DNA of 50,241 bases, taken from NCBI GenBank assembly GCA_016208315.1, contig JACQYF010000055.1:1-50241 (forward strand). Reading direction: 5' to 3'. The position numbers were made by a program, and so were the translations under genes. The notes beneath the pieces were generated by a model, which saw nothing but the letters and a program-made list of their open reading frames with translations, was not told the origin of the DNA and searched no databases. The first letter of the stretch is position 1. Each line of letters opens with the position of its first letter. This DNA is from Chloroflexota bacterium (lineage in GTDB: Bacteria > Chloroflexota > Anaerolineae > UBA4142). Shown here piece after piece: positions 32,100 through 41,364 of the stretch.

Positions 32100-35000
32100 A
32101 TGTCGCGTGAAGCATTCCTCCGGACCAAACTGATTCCTCCCCGTCCTCAACGTCATTCCCTAGTGCGGCCCCGCGTTCTGAATTTGGCGCGCCAAGCGCT
32201 CGACTATCGTGTAACCATCTTGCAGGCGAGCACCGGCTACGGCAAATCTACGGCGCTCGCGCACCTGGCCCAAAACGGTACGGCGCTTTTCTGGTACACG
32301 GCGACTGAAAGCGATCGAGACCCGCAGCAGTTCCTCGCCCACTTGATAGCCGCGTTTCAAACGGCCTCGCCGACGGTGAATGAAATTCCCCACCTGTTCT
32401 TGCAATACCCGTATCCCAACGAGGTGCGGCGCGCCGCCGATGCGCTCATCAACGTCCTTAGCGGTGTGATTACGCGACCCACGCTTTTCGTCATTGACGA
32501 TTACCACTTTGCCGCGTCCCCTGAAGTTGACACGCTCGTCGAATATTTTCTCTCCTTTCTCCCCGCTGATTTGCATGCGATCGTTTCGACGCGCTATCCC
32601 CCGCCGTGGGGGCAGCTTCCATCCTGGCGCGCGCACGGTCAGGTGCTGGAGCTCAAGCACGACGCGCTGGCTTTTACCCGCGACGAAATCGAAACACTCT
32701 TTCGCGACCAGTATGCCCTGCCCTTGGCCCCACACGACCTGGACCTGCTCGCCGAGAAAACCGAGGGCTGGTCGGCGGCGCTGCAACTGGTCTGGCAAGG
32801 TCTGCGCGCCAACCCACAGACCGAAGTTGCCGCGCTCCTGTCAGCTCCGGATTCGAGCCACGGCTCGCTGGATACGCTGTTCACGTACCTGGCGCGCGAT
32901 GTGTTGGCGCAACAGCCGCCCGCGTTGCAGAATTTCATGCTGCAAACTAGTGTACTGCGCGAAATAGACCCCGCCGCATGTCAAGCGCTCACCTGCACGG
33001 ATTGCCAGCAAGTTTTTGCCGAACTGCGAGAGCGGGACCTCTTTTTGATTGCGCTCGGCGACAACACTTATCGCTATCAGCATCTCTTTCACGATTTTCT
33101 GTACGCGCACGCGCTCGCCGCGAATCGCGCGCAAGTGGCTGAGCTACATCGTTGCGCCGCGGAATTTTTTCGCGCCGCCGGCGACTTGGCCGAAGCCATC
33201 TATCATTTGCTCCGTGCGGAGGAATTCGACCAAGCCGGCGCGCTGATCGAACAGGCAGGCGAAGACGCACTCCGGAATGGGACGCTCGACACGCTCGCCG
33301 GTTGGATCGAGCAAATCCCCGCGGTGACTATCGAAAGGCGCCCGGCGCTCTTGTTCTATGGCGGCGAACTGGCGCGTCTTGGCAGTCGTTTTGACAAAGC
33401 GCTCTCCTGGCACTCCCAGGCGGAACGCATCTGGCGCGCCGCGGAGAACCGGGTCGGCATCGCGCGCGCGTTGCGTGGGCAGGCGCTGGTTTACCTGGAT
33501 ATCTTGCAAACTCCGGAAGCCGAAAAATTACTCCAGGAAGCGCTCAGGTTGAATGACGGCACGGCAGATTACGAAACTCAGGCGCGCTTGCTGGAAATGT
33601 TAGCCGAAAACAAACTGAACATGGGTCGGGTGGGCGAAGCGGAAAATCTGCGACGGCAAGCGCGCGACTTACGGGAGGATATTTCCGGCGAAGATACGTT
33701 GAGCGTGCGCGTCAAACTGCGGACGGGGCATCTGGACGAGGCGCGTGAGATTCTGGAAACCTGGGTGCGCGAAGAGCAGGGACAACGCCTCCCGCCGCGT
33801 GGGCATCGCGAGACCGCGCTGCTTTTATCTCTCATCTATTCCGCGCAAGGCGCGGCGGATGATGCCTTTGCGACGGCCCAGGCCGGTCTCGCGCTTGGCG
33901 CCCGACTCGATTCGCCGTATATCTCAGCCGTGGCTCAAATGCGCTTGGGGCATGCTCATCAAATCCGCGGCGAATTGCGCGAGGCGTTACAATGTTACGA
34001 GAAGCAGGTCGCGCTCGGCGACCAAATCGCGATCCCACGCGTGCGCGCGGAGGCCTGTTGGGGCCTGGCCCGCGCCTATGGGCTTGTAGGCGATTTAGCG
34101 GCGGCGCAACGCGCGGCAACGGAGGGGATCGAGATTGGGCGTAGCGCGGGCGATTTGTGGATCGTCGCGCAAATCCAACTGGCGCTCGGCGCGGCCCAAG
34201 TGCTCGCCGCATCGGATCGCCAAGGGATTGAAACTCTGGTCGAGGCGCTCATTGCGTTCCACGGTTGCGGCGATGCGTTTGGCAGCACCGCCGCGTGGAT
34301 GTGGCTCGCGTTCGCCGACTGGCGTTTGGGTGAGCGCGAACGCGCGTTGTCGCATTTGGATGAGGCGCTGGTCGTCGCGCAAGCCAAGCACTATGATTAC
34401 TTGCTGACGACGCGCACGCTGTTGGGCTGGCACGATCCTTGTATGTTTCTGCCCGTGCTCATCGCCGCGCAGCAACGCCCCAAGCGCGCCGCATACGTCC
34501 GCCAGTTATTAGCGGCGATGGGCTTGACCGATGTGACCCGACATCCGGGGTATCAAGTGCGATTCCAGACTCTCGGCCCGTTTCGGGTTTGGCGCGGCGG
34601 CGCGCAAGTGCCACGGCAAGCATGGCAGCGGAAAAAAGCGCGCCAACTGCTACAGCTCTTGATCGCCCACCGCACGCGGATGCTCGGCCGCGAGGAAATC
34701 TTCGAGCTGCTTTGGCCGAATGAATCGCCGGATGTGGCGGCACGCGATTTCAAAGTCACCTTGAACGCTTTGAATAAAGCGCTGGAGCCGGGACGCGCGG
34801 CGGACCAAGCCGTCGCGTTCATTACCCGCGAAGAATCCGGCTATGGTCTATCTAGCGGCATTGACGTGTGGATTGACGCGCACGAGTTCACGCAATTGAT
34901 CGCGCGGGCGGATGCGCTTCAAAATTCGGACGCGGCGCTCGATCTCTATCGTCGGGCGCTCGCGTTGTATCATGACGATTTCTTACGGCTGGATGCCCCG

Positions 35001-35312
35001 TACGAAGATTGGGCGCTCGCCGAACGGGAACACCTGCAAACGCTGTATCTGCGCGTGGCCGACCGGCTCGCGAGGGGCGCATTGGAGCGCGGCGAACTAG
35101 ATGAATGCGAAGCGTGGTGCCGGCAAATCCTCGCCCGCGACCGGTGTTCGGAGCACGCGTACCGGTTGATGATGCAGGCCGCGAGCCAGCGCGGAGACAC
35201 GATCCAGATGCGCCGCACCTTCAACGAATGCGTTCGCGTCCTGCAGGAAGATTTGGGCGTACCGCCCTCGCCCGCGACGCGTCAAGTCCTAAAGCAAGCT
35301 TCGGGAACGTAA
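32100..35312 (+). CDS. STAND-type ATPase regulator with C-terminal SARP/BTAD region, copy 2
   Basis: 1070 aa from ATG 32100; a GTG four codons earlier (32088) is possible. Architecture matches copy 1 along its whole length. It has Walker A S-T-G-Y-G-K-S-T, Walker B FVIDDYHFA, TPR-like middle (RALRGQALVYLDIL, RLLEMLAENKLNMGR) and a C-terminal winged helix (FQTLGPFRVWRGGAQV to VTLNALNKALEPG) with BTAD. The paralogues probably arose by inverted duplication, since they are head-to-head with about 240 bp between. A strong terminator follows. It lies immediately upstream of the PHA operon, whose promoter carries heptamer repeats. Heterodimer formation or separate ligands are both possible. Confidence 0.92.
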   Translation: MSREAFLRTKLIPPRPQRHSLVRPRVLNLARQALDYRVTILQASTGYGKSTALAHLAQNGTALFWYTATESDRDPQQFLAHLIAAFQTASPTVNEIPHLFLQYPYPNEVRRAADALINVLSGVITRPTLFVIDDYHFAASPEVDTLVEYFLSFLPADLHAIVSTRYPPPWGQLPSWRAHGQVLELKHDALAFTRDEIETLFRDQYALPLAPHDLDLLAEKTEGWSAALQLVWQGLRANPQTEVAALLSAPDSSHGSLDTLFTYLARDVLAQQPPALQNFMLQTSVLREIDPAACQALTCTDCQQVFAELRERDLFLIALGDNTYRYQHLFHDFLYAHALAANRAQVAELHRCAAEFFRAAGDLAEAIYHLLRAEEFDQAGALIEQAGEDALRNGTLDTLAGWIEQIPAVTIERRPALLFYGGELARLGSRFDKALSWHSQAERIWRAAENRVGIARALRGQALVYLDILQTPEAEKLLQEALRLNDGTADYETQARLLEMLAENKLNMGRVGEAENLRRQARDLREDISGEDTLSVRVKLRTGHLDEAREILETWVREEQGQRLPPRGHRETALLLSLIYSAQGAADDAFATAQAGLALGARLDSPYISAVAQMRLGHAHQIRGELREALQCYEKQVALGDQIAIPRVRAEACWGLARAYGLVGDLAAAQRAATEGIEIGRSAGDLWIVAQIQLALGAAQVLAASDRQGIETLVEALIAFHGCGDAFGSTAAWMWLAFADWRLGERERALSHLDEALVVAQAKHYDYLLTTRTLLGWHDPCMFLPVLIAAQQRPKRAAYVRQLLAAMGLTDVTRHPGYQVRFQTLGPFRVWRGGAQVPRQAWQRKKARQLLQLLIAHRTRMLGREEIFELLWPNESPDVAARDFKVTLNALNKALEPGRAADQAVAFITREESGYGLSSGIDVWIDAHEFTQLIARADALQNSDAALDLYRRALALYHDDFLRLDAPYEDWALAEREHLQTLYLRVADRLARGALERGELDECEAWCRQILARDRCSEHAYRLMMQAASQRGDTIQMRRTFNECVRVLQEDLGVPPSPATRQVLKQASGT

Positions 35313-35346
35313 CCGCCGGCTAGACCGCGCTCCCTTTGTTCGACGG

Positions 35347-35378
35347 AACTGCCCTGATGATTATCAGGGCAGTTTTTT
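35347..35378 (+). terminator. Rho-independent terminator after regulator copy 2
   Basis: A perfect 12-bp stem (AACTGCCCTGAT at 35347-35358, complement at 35363-35374) with a GATT loop, running into six T (35373-35378). It ends 1 bp before the first heptamer of the PHA promoter, so it insulates the PHA operon from regulator transcription. Confidence 0.92.
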
Positions 35379-35379
35379 C

Positions 35380-35423
35380 TGTTACCGAATTGTTACCCGT
35401 CTGTAATGCCGATTTGGTAAGGT
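35380..35423 (+). promoter_or_regulatory. Heptamer-repeat activator site and extended -10 promoter (PHA operon)
   Basis: TGTTACC (35380-35386), 4 bp, TGTTACC (35391-35397), 4 bp, TGTAATG (35402-35408), 9 bp, TAAGGT (35418-35423) with TG one base upstream. The -10 is weak and there is no -35 hexamer, which points to activator dependence. Heptamer phase, third-repeat sequence and distance to -10 are the same as at 28503-28546. The predicted start is near 35430 and the first ATG at 35456. Confidence 0.8.
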
Positions 35424-35455
35424 AGCAGTCAATGGCGCGTTCAATGGAGTGAGCG

Positions 35456-35698
35456 ATGACTCTAGATACGACGAGCTTTGTGCTTCGGTTCACTCGCGAA
35501 ATAGCAGAAGACGAACAAGCGCGCTGGCGCGGGACGATCAATCACGTCCAGAGCGACACCAAGCTGAATTTTACACAGTTTACTAAAGCCCTGCAATTCA
35601 TGCGTGAGCAACTAGGAAAGGAGGTGCCTCAAGAGTTTTTCAATGCAGAATTAACTCATCAAGTTTCCGAGTTGGAAACGCGAGCGACAGAAACGTAG
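35456..35698 (+). CDS. Small protein, FVLRF/HVQ family (first gene of PHA operon)
   Basis: 80 aa; GGAG lies 6 bp before the ATG. It shares SFVLRF, D-E-Q, W-x-G-x-I-x-H-V-Q and an F-x-x-x-L/I-x-F helix with the gene at 28152-28376. The C-terminus (from about 50) is a longer polar helix with no match in the paralogue. Function is unknown. Being first in both operons controlled by the shared promoter design suggests a role common to both, perhaps at the granule surface or in sensing; this is inference. Confidence 0.8.
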   Translation: MTLDTTSFVLRFTREIAEDEQARWRGTINHVQSDTKLNFTQFTKALQFMREQLGKEVPQEFFNAELTHQVSELETRATET

Positions 35699-35741
35699 GA
35701 CGGGCGACTCGCCCCACAAATCACTGTTACAGGAGAACAAA

Positions 35742-35999
35742 ATGGAAGCCGAAAAAAACATTTGGGAACAGAACATTGCGCTCTGGGAAAAGTGGACCAG
35801 CAACTACACCGACACCATGTTTAAAGCGATGGAGAAGACCCTCGATCAATCCACTTTATTCCGCGGTCAGGTTGACAAAGCCGTAAGCGCGGCTATGAGC
35901 ACCCAGTTCGAAATGACCCTCGTCTCCCTCAAGGCGCTCGAGCGGCAAGTCGAAGGCCTCTCCGCCAAAGTGGACAAACTGGTTCAAGAGAAAAAATAG
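35742..35999 (+). CDS. Phasin-like protein, copy 1
   Basis: 85 aa, all-helical and charged, with the opening MEAEKNIWEQNIALWEKW, then TMFKAMEKTLDQS and a heptad-like C-terminus (LKALERQVEGLSAKVDKL). AGGAGA precedes the ATG. Size, amphipathic helices and position before PHA synthases fit a granule-coating phasin. It has no clear match to the classical phasin families I know, so the call rests on context and composition. It was duplicated to give the next gene. Confidence 0.75.
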   Translation: MEAEKNIWEQNIALWEKWTSNYTDTMFKAMEKTLDQSTLFRGQVDKAVSAAMSTQFEMTLVSLKALERQVEGLSAKVDKLVQEKK

Positions 36000-36095
36000 C
36001 GTACCGGGCAGGTAGGGAAACTCATCTGCCTGCCTGGCACTTGCGACGCGCGCGGCCTCGCGCCGCGCGTGCGCCCTTCCAACGGGGAGTAGAAA

Positions 36096-36356
36096 ATGGA
36101 AGCCGAGAAAAGCATCTGGGAAGAGAACATCGAGTTGTGGGAAAAATGGAGCAACGACTGCCAAGGGACGATGTTCAAAGCCATGGAAACCGCTTTGCAA
36201 CAATCGAGTTCGTTCCGCGCCGAAATTGACAAGGCCACGAACGCCGCCATCAGCACGCAGGTGGGTGTCGCCTTGGCCGCCATCAAAGTTTTGGAATGCC
36301 AAATCGAAGGTCTTACCACGCAAGTCGAAGAGCTAAAGGCCCTCCAAAGAAACTAA
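36096..36356 (+). CDS. Phasin-like protein, copy 2
   Basis: 86 aa, a tandem paralogue of copy 1: MEAEKSIWEENIELWEKW, TMFKAMETALQQS, then FRAEIDKATNAAISTQ and a C-terminal coiled segment (LECQIEGLTTQVEELKAL). GGGGAG lies upstream of the ATG. Presumed granule-surface protein. The two copies agree best in the first 30 residues, which suggests that part contacts a common partner or the polymer. Confidence 0.75.
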   Translation: MEAEKSIWEENIELWEKWSNDCQGTMFKAMETALQQSSSFRAEIDKATNAAISTQVGVALAAIKVLECQIEGLTTQVEELKALQRN

Positions 36357-36446
36357 CGTCGGCAGACAGAGAACCCGGCGGCCGGTACACGGCTTGAGCC
36401 ACGTTTCCCTGAATCCGGCCTTACGACTTCACCGCAACCCTACGAT

Positions 36447-36740
36447 ATGGACGAGTCATTCTGGGAGAGTTTCCAATCCTGGGAACAACTAACCTCTGAG
36501 GCCTGGACGCACCTGATCCAGGCGCCCGAATTCATCACTCTCATGCATCAACAGTTAGAGGGTTGGTTGCTATGCAAACAACAACTCGATCGCGCGACCG
36601 AGGTGACCTTGAGAACGGCGCAATTGCCGACCCGGCGAGAACAGGATCAAACCCTGCGGCTGATCCACCAGCTTCAAGTCCAGGTGGAACTACTCGCCGA
36701 TCGCGTGGAGCGAGTCAATGTTACCATCCGACCGTCCTGA
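36447..36740 (+). CDS. PhaE/PhaR-like PHA synthase subunit (short)
   Basis: 97 aa. The N-terminus FWESFQSWEQL recalls the W-E-x-W opening of the two phasin-like proteins. The middle has LDRATEVTLRTAQLPTRREQDQ, and the end is a coiled helix (LIHQLQVQVELLADRVERV). The L-P-T-R motif before a terminal coiled helix is typical of PhaE and PhaR, the second subunits of class III/IV synthases, but those are usually twice this size or more. No ribosome site is evident before the ATG. It overlaps the following 352-aa synthase by 23 bases, consistent with a translationally coupled partner. Confidence 0.7.
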   Translation: MDESFWESFQSWEQLTSEAWTHLIQAPEFITLMHQQLEGWLLCKQQLDRATEVTLRTAQLPTRREQDQTLRLIHQLQVQVELLADRVERVNVTIRPS

Positions 36741-37776
36741 CCGGCTCGCACTGCCTTTCGCGATTCTCAGCAATGCCGCTGGAATCGCCGAGCAGTACGG
36801 GCAGCGGACTCTATCTCAAGTCATTTATCGCGAGAACAAAATGCGGGTGCTGCACTATCAGCCCCGCGTGCCTCGACCTTATCCTATCCCGCTCGTGATG
36901 ACTGCGCCCATCATCATGCCCCACTATATCATGGACCTGCGACCCGGCAAAAGCTTGGTCGAGTATCTGGTCGCGCGCGGGCTGGACGTGTTCATGATTG
37001 ATTGGGGCGTAGCCGCGGAGGCGGACCGTTTCGATACGCTCGACGATTATGTAGTACGCTATTTGAAGCACGCCGTGCAAGCCGTCTGCCAGATGACCCA
37101 CGCGTCGCAAGTGACCCTGCACGGCTATTGCCAAGGCGGGTTATTGGCGATTCTTTTCGCCGCGCTCTATCCGCAGCGCGTGCGCAATCTGGTCAGCCAA
37201 ACCGGCCCGGTCAACTTTCACGACGACGGAATCTTTAGCTTGTGGACGCGGCAACTGAATGTGGATCTGCTCGTGGATACGCTAGGGAACATCCCCGGCG
37301 AAATGCTGCGCGCGAGCTTTCAGATGGTCAATCCGACCGGCGCGCTGGCGCAGACGCTGCGTTATTGCGAACGCGTCGCAGATGAGGAATACGTTCGCGA
37401 TTACGTCGCGCTGAATACCTGGCTCAACGATGTCGTGCCTTTGCCCGGCGAACTCTTTCGCCAATTCATCAAGGACCTCTACCAACGCAACTTGCTCGTC
37501 CAGGGTCAATTCGAGATCGCGGGGACGCGCGTTGACTTGCGCCAGATCACTTGTCCGGTGCTGACGCTGACGAGCGAAAAAGATCACGTCGTCCCGTGGA
37601 AATCGGCGGCCGTGTTGAACGATTTGGTGAGCAGCCGCGACAAGCAGTTGTTAGTGCTCAAAGGCGGACATCTGGGGATGACGATTGGACGCGATGCCTG
37701 GAATGAGCTATGGCCGGCGCTGGCGCATTGGCTCATCCAGCGAAGCACTGAGGAAAGGAATAGCCGAGATGCCTGA
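36718..37776 (+). CDS. phaC: Class III-type PHA synthase (PhaC)
   Basis: 352 aa, the length of class III PhaC. The lipase-like box G-Y-C138-Q-G-G carries the nucleophile Cys. D289 (TSEKDHVVPW) and H318 (KGGHLG) complete the triad, close to the numbers in Allochromatium PhaC. It polymerises (R)-3-hydroxyacyl-CoA on the granule surface. GGAG (36707-36710) lies 7 bp before the ATG, inside the preceding gene. Class III enzymes need a second subunit; the 97-aa product just upstream is the only local candidate. It overlaps the next synthase by 8 bases. Confidence 0.93.
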   Translation: MLPSDRPDRLALPFAILSNAAGIAEQYGQRTLSQVIYRENKMRVLHYQPRVPRPYPIPLVMTAPIIMPHYIMDLRPGKSLVEYLVARGLDVFMIDWGVAAEADRFDTLDDYVVRYLKHAVQAVCQMTHASQVTLHGYCQGGLLAILFAALYPQRVRNLVSQTGPVNFHDDGIFSLWTRQLNVDLLVDTLGNIPGEMLRASFQMVNPTGALAQTLRYCERVADEEYVRDYVALNTWLNDVVPLPGELFRQFIKDLYQRNLLVQGQFEIAGTRVDLRQITCPVLTLTSEKDHVVPWKSAAVLNDLVSSRDKQLLVLKGGHLGMTIGRDAWNELWPALAHWLIQRSTEERNSRDA

Positions 37777-39547
37777 AAAGAAAACGCGCGGCGCTCAACC
37801 GCGCAAACGAACCTCGACTTTGAAACATGCGCCGCGCGGGGAAACCGCGCCAGCGGTTACTTTGCCTCCCACCGCGCCGCGCGTCACGCAAATCAATGAG
37901 GCCGAAAGCACGAATGGAAATTCAACCATGTTCGAAGAAATGGTCGCGGTGATGTTTGGCTCTGCCGCCGCGCTCGCGCGCGCCCAACAAGCCAATCTCG
38001 ACGCTTCAACCCGCACATTTGAACTGATGACGAATGCTTACGCGCGGCTGTGGGGTATTTCCACGCCGGAGGCGTTGCCCGCCGACAAACGATTTGCGAA
38101 TGATGCCTGGACCAAGAATCCAGGTTTCGATATGCTAAAGCAGGCGTATCTCAGCAACAGCCGCTGGCTGCTGGACCTCGCGGAGGGGTTTAAAGAAATT
38201 GACCCGGCGCTGTATCACCGCGCGCGCTTTTATACCAAGCAGTTTACCGACGCGCTCAGCCCAACCAACTTTCCGCTGACGAATCCGGTCGTGATCGAGG
38301 AGACGGTCCGTACGGGCGGCGCGAATTTGGTGCGCGGCGCGCAGAACCTTTTCTCCGATGCGCTGGAAGGCAAGATTCGCAAAGTACCCGACAACGCGTT
38401 CGTGCTCGGCAAAGACATTGCGGTGACGCCCGGCAAGGTCGTCTATCGCAACAAACTGATCGAGTTGATTCAGTATACTCCGGCCACCCCCAAGGTTCAC
38501 GCCGTACCAATCCTGGTGATGGCGCCGTGGATTAACAAATACTATGTGCTCGACCTTCGTCCGAAAAACTCGATGATCAAATACCTGGTGGATTCCGGGT
38601 TCACCGTTTTCGCGATCAGTTGGAAGAATCCGGATAGCTCGCTGCGCGACCTGACCTGGGAAGATTACATGTCGCTCGGCGCGCTCGACGCGGCGCGCGT
38701 CATTAAGGCGATCACCGGTACAGCGCGCGTGAACATGGTCGGCTATTGCGTTGGCGGCGTGCTGCTGGAAACGGTCGTCGCGTATTGGGCCGCTAAAGGC
38801 GATCTGACTGCTAACACCGCGACCTATTTAGCAGTCCATCAAGATTTCGACAATGTCGGCGACCTGGCGTGCTTCATCAGTCCGCCCGAAGTGACCTTCT
38901 TGGAATGGCTGATGAGCGCCAGCGGCGGCTACCTCGACGGCAAAAACATGGGTACGACCTTCGATCTGCTGCGGGCGAATGATCTGCTCTGGGCGTATGT
39001 CGTCAACAACTATATGTTGGGCAAAGACCCGCCCGCATTCGACATCCTGAGCTGGAACGCCGACCACACGCGCGTGCCCGAGACGATGCATTCGTACTAT
39101 CTGCGAAACTTTTTCCTCGCCAAAAAACTCACAAAGCCAAACGGGCTGACGTTGTTGGGCGAGGGCATTGACCTGAAAAAGATCACCACACCGAGTTTCG
39201 TGCTCGCGATGGCGGAGGATCACATTGTCCCCTGGAAATCGGCGTTCAAGATGCGCGAGCTGGTTAGCGGACCATTGCGCTTTACGCTCGCGGAAAGTGG
39301 ACACATCGCCGGTGTCATCAATCCGCCGGAAGCCAAGGCGCGCGGTTATTGGTGCGAAGAGTGCGAGACGGACGATCCCGACGAGTGGCTGAATAACTGT
39401 TCGCAAAAACGTGCGGGCAGTTGGTGGCCGGATTGGACCGCTTGGCTGGAAAAACAATCGGACAAGCAAGTGCCACCGCCGCCGACGGGCAATGCGGAAT
39501 TTCCACCCTTGATAGATGCGCCGGGAAGTTATGTGCTCGAGGTATGA
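37769..39547 (+). CDS. phaC: Class I-type PHA synthase, copy 1
   Basis: 592 aa from ATG 37769; AAGGAA precedes it. The N-terminal 50 residues are a basic, Pro-rich tail followed by the class I helical domain. The catalytic box is G-Y-C327-V-G-G, with D484 (MAEDHIVPW) and H512 (ESGHIAG). The class I C-terminus GSWWPDWTAWL is present. Class I enzymes act without PhaE. Having it directly after a class III enzyme is unusual. A pair of Cys in the loop GYWCEEC near the C-terminus is not present in its neighbour. Confidence 0.93.
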   Translation: MPEKKTRGAQPRKRTSTLKHAPRGETAPAVTLPPTAPRVTQINEAESTNGNSTMFEEMVAVMFGSAAALARAQQANLDASTRTFELMTNAYARLWGISTPEALPADKRFANDAWTKNPGFDMLKQAYLSNSRWLLDLAEGFKEIDPALYHRARFYTKQFTDALSPTNFPLTNPVVIEETVRTGGANLVRGAQNLFSDALEGKIRKVPDNAFVLGKDIAVTPGKVVYRNKLIELIQYTPATPKVHAVPILVMAPWINKYYVLDLRPKNSMIKYLVDSGFTVFAISWKNPDSSLRDLTWEDYMSLGALDAARVIKAITGTARVNMVGYCVGGVLLETVVAYWAAKGDLTANTATYLAVHQDFDNVGDLACFISPPEVTFLEWLMSASGGYLDGKNMGTTFDLLRANDLLWAYVVNNYMLGKDPPAFDILSWNADHTRVPETMHSYYLRNFFLAKKLTKPNGLTLLGEGIDLKKITTPSFVLAMAEDHIVPWKSAFKMRELVSGPLRFTLAESGHIAGVINPPEAKARGYWCEECETDDPDEWLNNCSQKRAGSWWPDWTAWLEKQSDKQVPPPPTGNAEFPPLIDAPGSYVLEV

Positions 39548-39553
39548 ACGAGT

Positions 39554-41326
39554 ATGCCTGACGAACAGACCAAGCCAATTCAATTGTCCGATGTTTACAA
39601 ATTATGGGTGACGAATCCACTCACCCAGTCGTGGATCACGTGGCAGAAAGTTCTATGGGCCAGCAGTCCGCTGAGCCGGTTGGTTCCGTTGGATGCCGAG
39701 GAACTTTGGCGCGCGTTCGAGCAACTGGGCGAAGACCTGACCGCGCGGCCTGAATTGTTGGAAGAGCGCACCGCCGAATTGTTGCGTCGTTACAACGAGC
39801 TTTCCGTCTGGACGCTGAGCCGCGCTCTGGGGCAGCCGGATCCGGAACCGGTCGCGACGGACAAACAAGATAAGCGCTTTCAGGATGAGGCGTGGACGAA
39901 CAACCTGATCTTTAACACGCTCAAGCAATCGTACCTCATCCTTTCGAACTGGCTGGTGGGGACGGCGAACCAAGCCGACGGACTCGATCCCCAAACTCGG
40001 CAGCGCGTCAAGTTTTACGTTCGCCAATTTGTGGACGCGATCAGCCCGTCGAATTTTCTGCTCACGAATCCGGCGGCCCTGCACGAAACGTTGAACAGCG
40101 GCGGCGAAAACCTGCGCCGCGGGCTGGAGCAGATGCTCGACGATATGAAGCAGGGCGAGGTCAGCGTCTCGGGCAAGGAGCATTTTCAAATCGGCCAGAA
40201 CCTGGCGATCTCTCCGGGACAAGTGATCTTTCGCAATGAACTCGTCGAGTTGATCCAGTACAGCCCCGCGACCGAGCAGGTTTATCAAATCCCCATTTTG
40301 ATAATCCCGCCCTGGATCAACAAGTTCTATATTCTCGATCTGCGCCCTGGCCGCAGCTTAGTCGAGTACCTCGTCCAGCAGGGCCATACGGTCTTTATGA
40401 TCAGTTGGCGCAACCCTAAGCCGGCGATGCAAAATCTGGTCATGGAAGATTACGTCCGGCTCGGGCCGCTGGCCGCGATGCAAGTTATTAAAGCGGTTAC
40501 CGGCTCGGAAAAAATCAATCTCCTCGGTCATTGCATCGGCGGCACGCTCGTGTCCGTACTGCTCGCTTACCAGAGTGCGGTCCAAGACGCAACCGCGAAC
40601 ACCGCAACGTTCCTCACCTCGCTGCAAGATTTCTCCGATGTAGGTGAGACCGCGGTTTTTGTTTCCAGGGAATGGCTCGCCGAAATCGAGAAATGGGTTC
40701 ACCCCAAGGGCTATATTGACGGTGTGGAGATGAACGCCATCTTCAAGCTGATGCGCGACAATGACCTGATCTGGAATTTTGTCGTCAACAATTACCTTCT
40801 CGGCAAAACGCCGCTCGATTTTGATTTGCTCTACTGGAGTTCGGATGGCATCCGCATGCCGCGCGCGTTCCATTCCGAATATCTCCGCAACTGCTACATC
40901 GAGAACAACCTCGTCAAGCCCAACCGCATTCGAATGTTCGGGCAAGGCATTGATCTGAGTTGTATCCAGACGCCCAGCTACGTGGTCGCCGGAATCGAAG
41001 ATCACATCGTCCCGTGGCGCTCGGCGCACCGCACCCGGGCGCTCTTCTCCGGTTCCACTCGATTGATCCTCGGCAGCGGCGGGCACATCGGCACGACCGT
41101 CAATCCGCCCTCCGCGATCAAGGGTTTTTACTACAGCAACGACTCGGACACGACCGATTCAGATCAGTGGCTCAAGACGGCGCAGCGCAACCCCGGAAGT
41201 TGGTGGCCCGACTGGAACAAATGGCTAGACACTCAATCAGGCGCGAAAGTGGCGCCCCCCTCGCTAGGCGGTACCGCATATCCACCACTGGCGAACGCAC
41301 CGGGAACCTATGTGGTGGAGGCGTAA
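39554..41326 (+). CDS. phaC: Class I-type PHA synthase, copy 2
   Basis: 590 aa. The catalytic box is G-H-C327-I-G-G, with D483 (GIEDHIVPW) and H511 (GSGGHIGTT). The C-terminal GSWWPDWNKWLDTQSG matches class I. It is colinear with copy 1 over the whole length (both Cys at 327) yet well diverged, so the duplication is old and both keep intact triads. It lacks the basic Pro-rich N-terminal tail of copy 1. Different monomer preference is a reasonable guess. It ends the PHA operon, facing the S41 peptidase gene. Confidence 0.93.
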   Translation: MPDEQTKPIQLSDVYKLWVTNPLTQSWITWQKVLWASSPLSRLVPLDAEELWRAFEQLGEDLTARPELLEERTAELLRRYNELSVWTLSRALGQPDPEPVATDKQDKRFQDEAWTNNLIFNTLKQSYLILSNWLVGTANQADGLDPQTRQRVKFYVRQFVDAISPSNFLLTNPAALHETLNSGGENLRRGLEQMLDDMKQGEVSVSGKEHFQIGQNLAISPGQVIFRNELVELIQYSPATEQVYQIPILIIPPWINKFYILDLRPGRSLVEYLVQQGHTVFMISWRNPKPAMQNLVMEDYVRLGPLAAMQVIKAVTGSEKINLLGHCIGGTLVSVLLAYQSAVQDATANTATFLTSLQDFSDVGETAVFVSREWLAEIEKWVHPKGYIDGVEMNAIFKLMRDNDLIWNFVVNNYLLGKTPLDFDLLYWSSDGIRMPRAFHSEYLRNCYIENNLVKPNRIRMFGQGIDLSCIQTPSYVVAGIEDHIVPWRSAHRTRALFSGSTRLILGSGGHIGTTVNPPSAIKGFYYSNDSDTTDSDQWLKTAQRNPGSWWPDWNKWLDTQSGAKVAPPSLGGTAYPPLANAPGTYVVEA

Positions 41327-41364
41327 CCGTCTATGATCTGATTCGATGTTGAAGCACTAGCAAA

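Noticed and set aside
35725..35731. A further TGTTACA before the first phasin-like gene
   Set aside because: Only one copy with no 11-bp partner, and it adjoins the ribosome site rather than a -10 box, so I regard it as chance.
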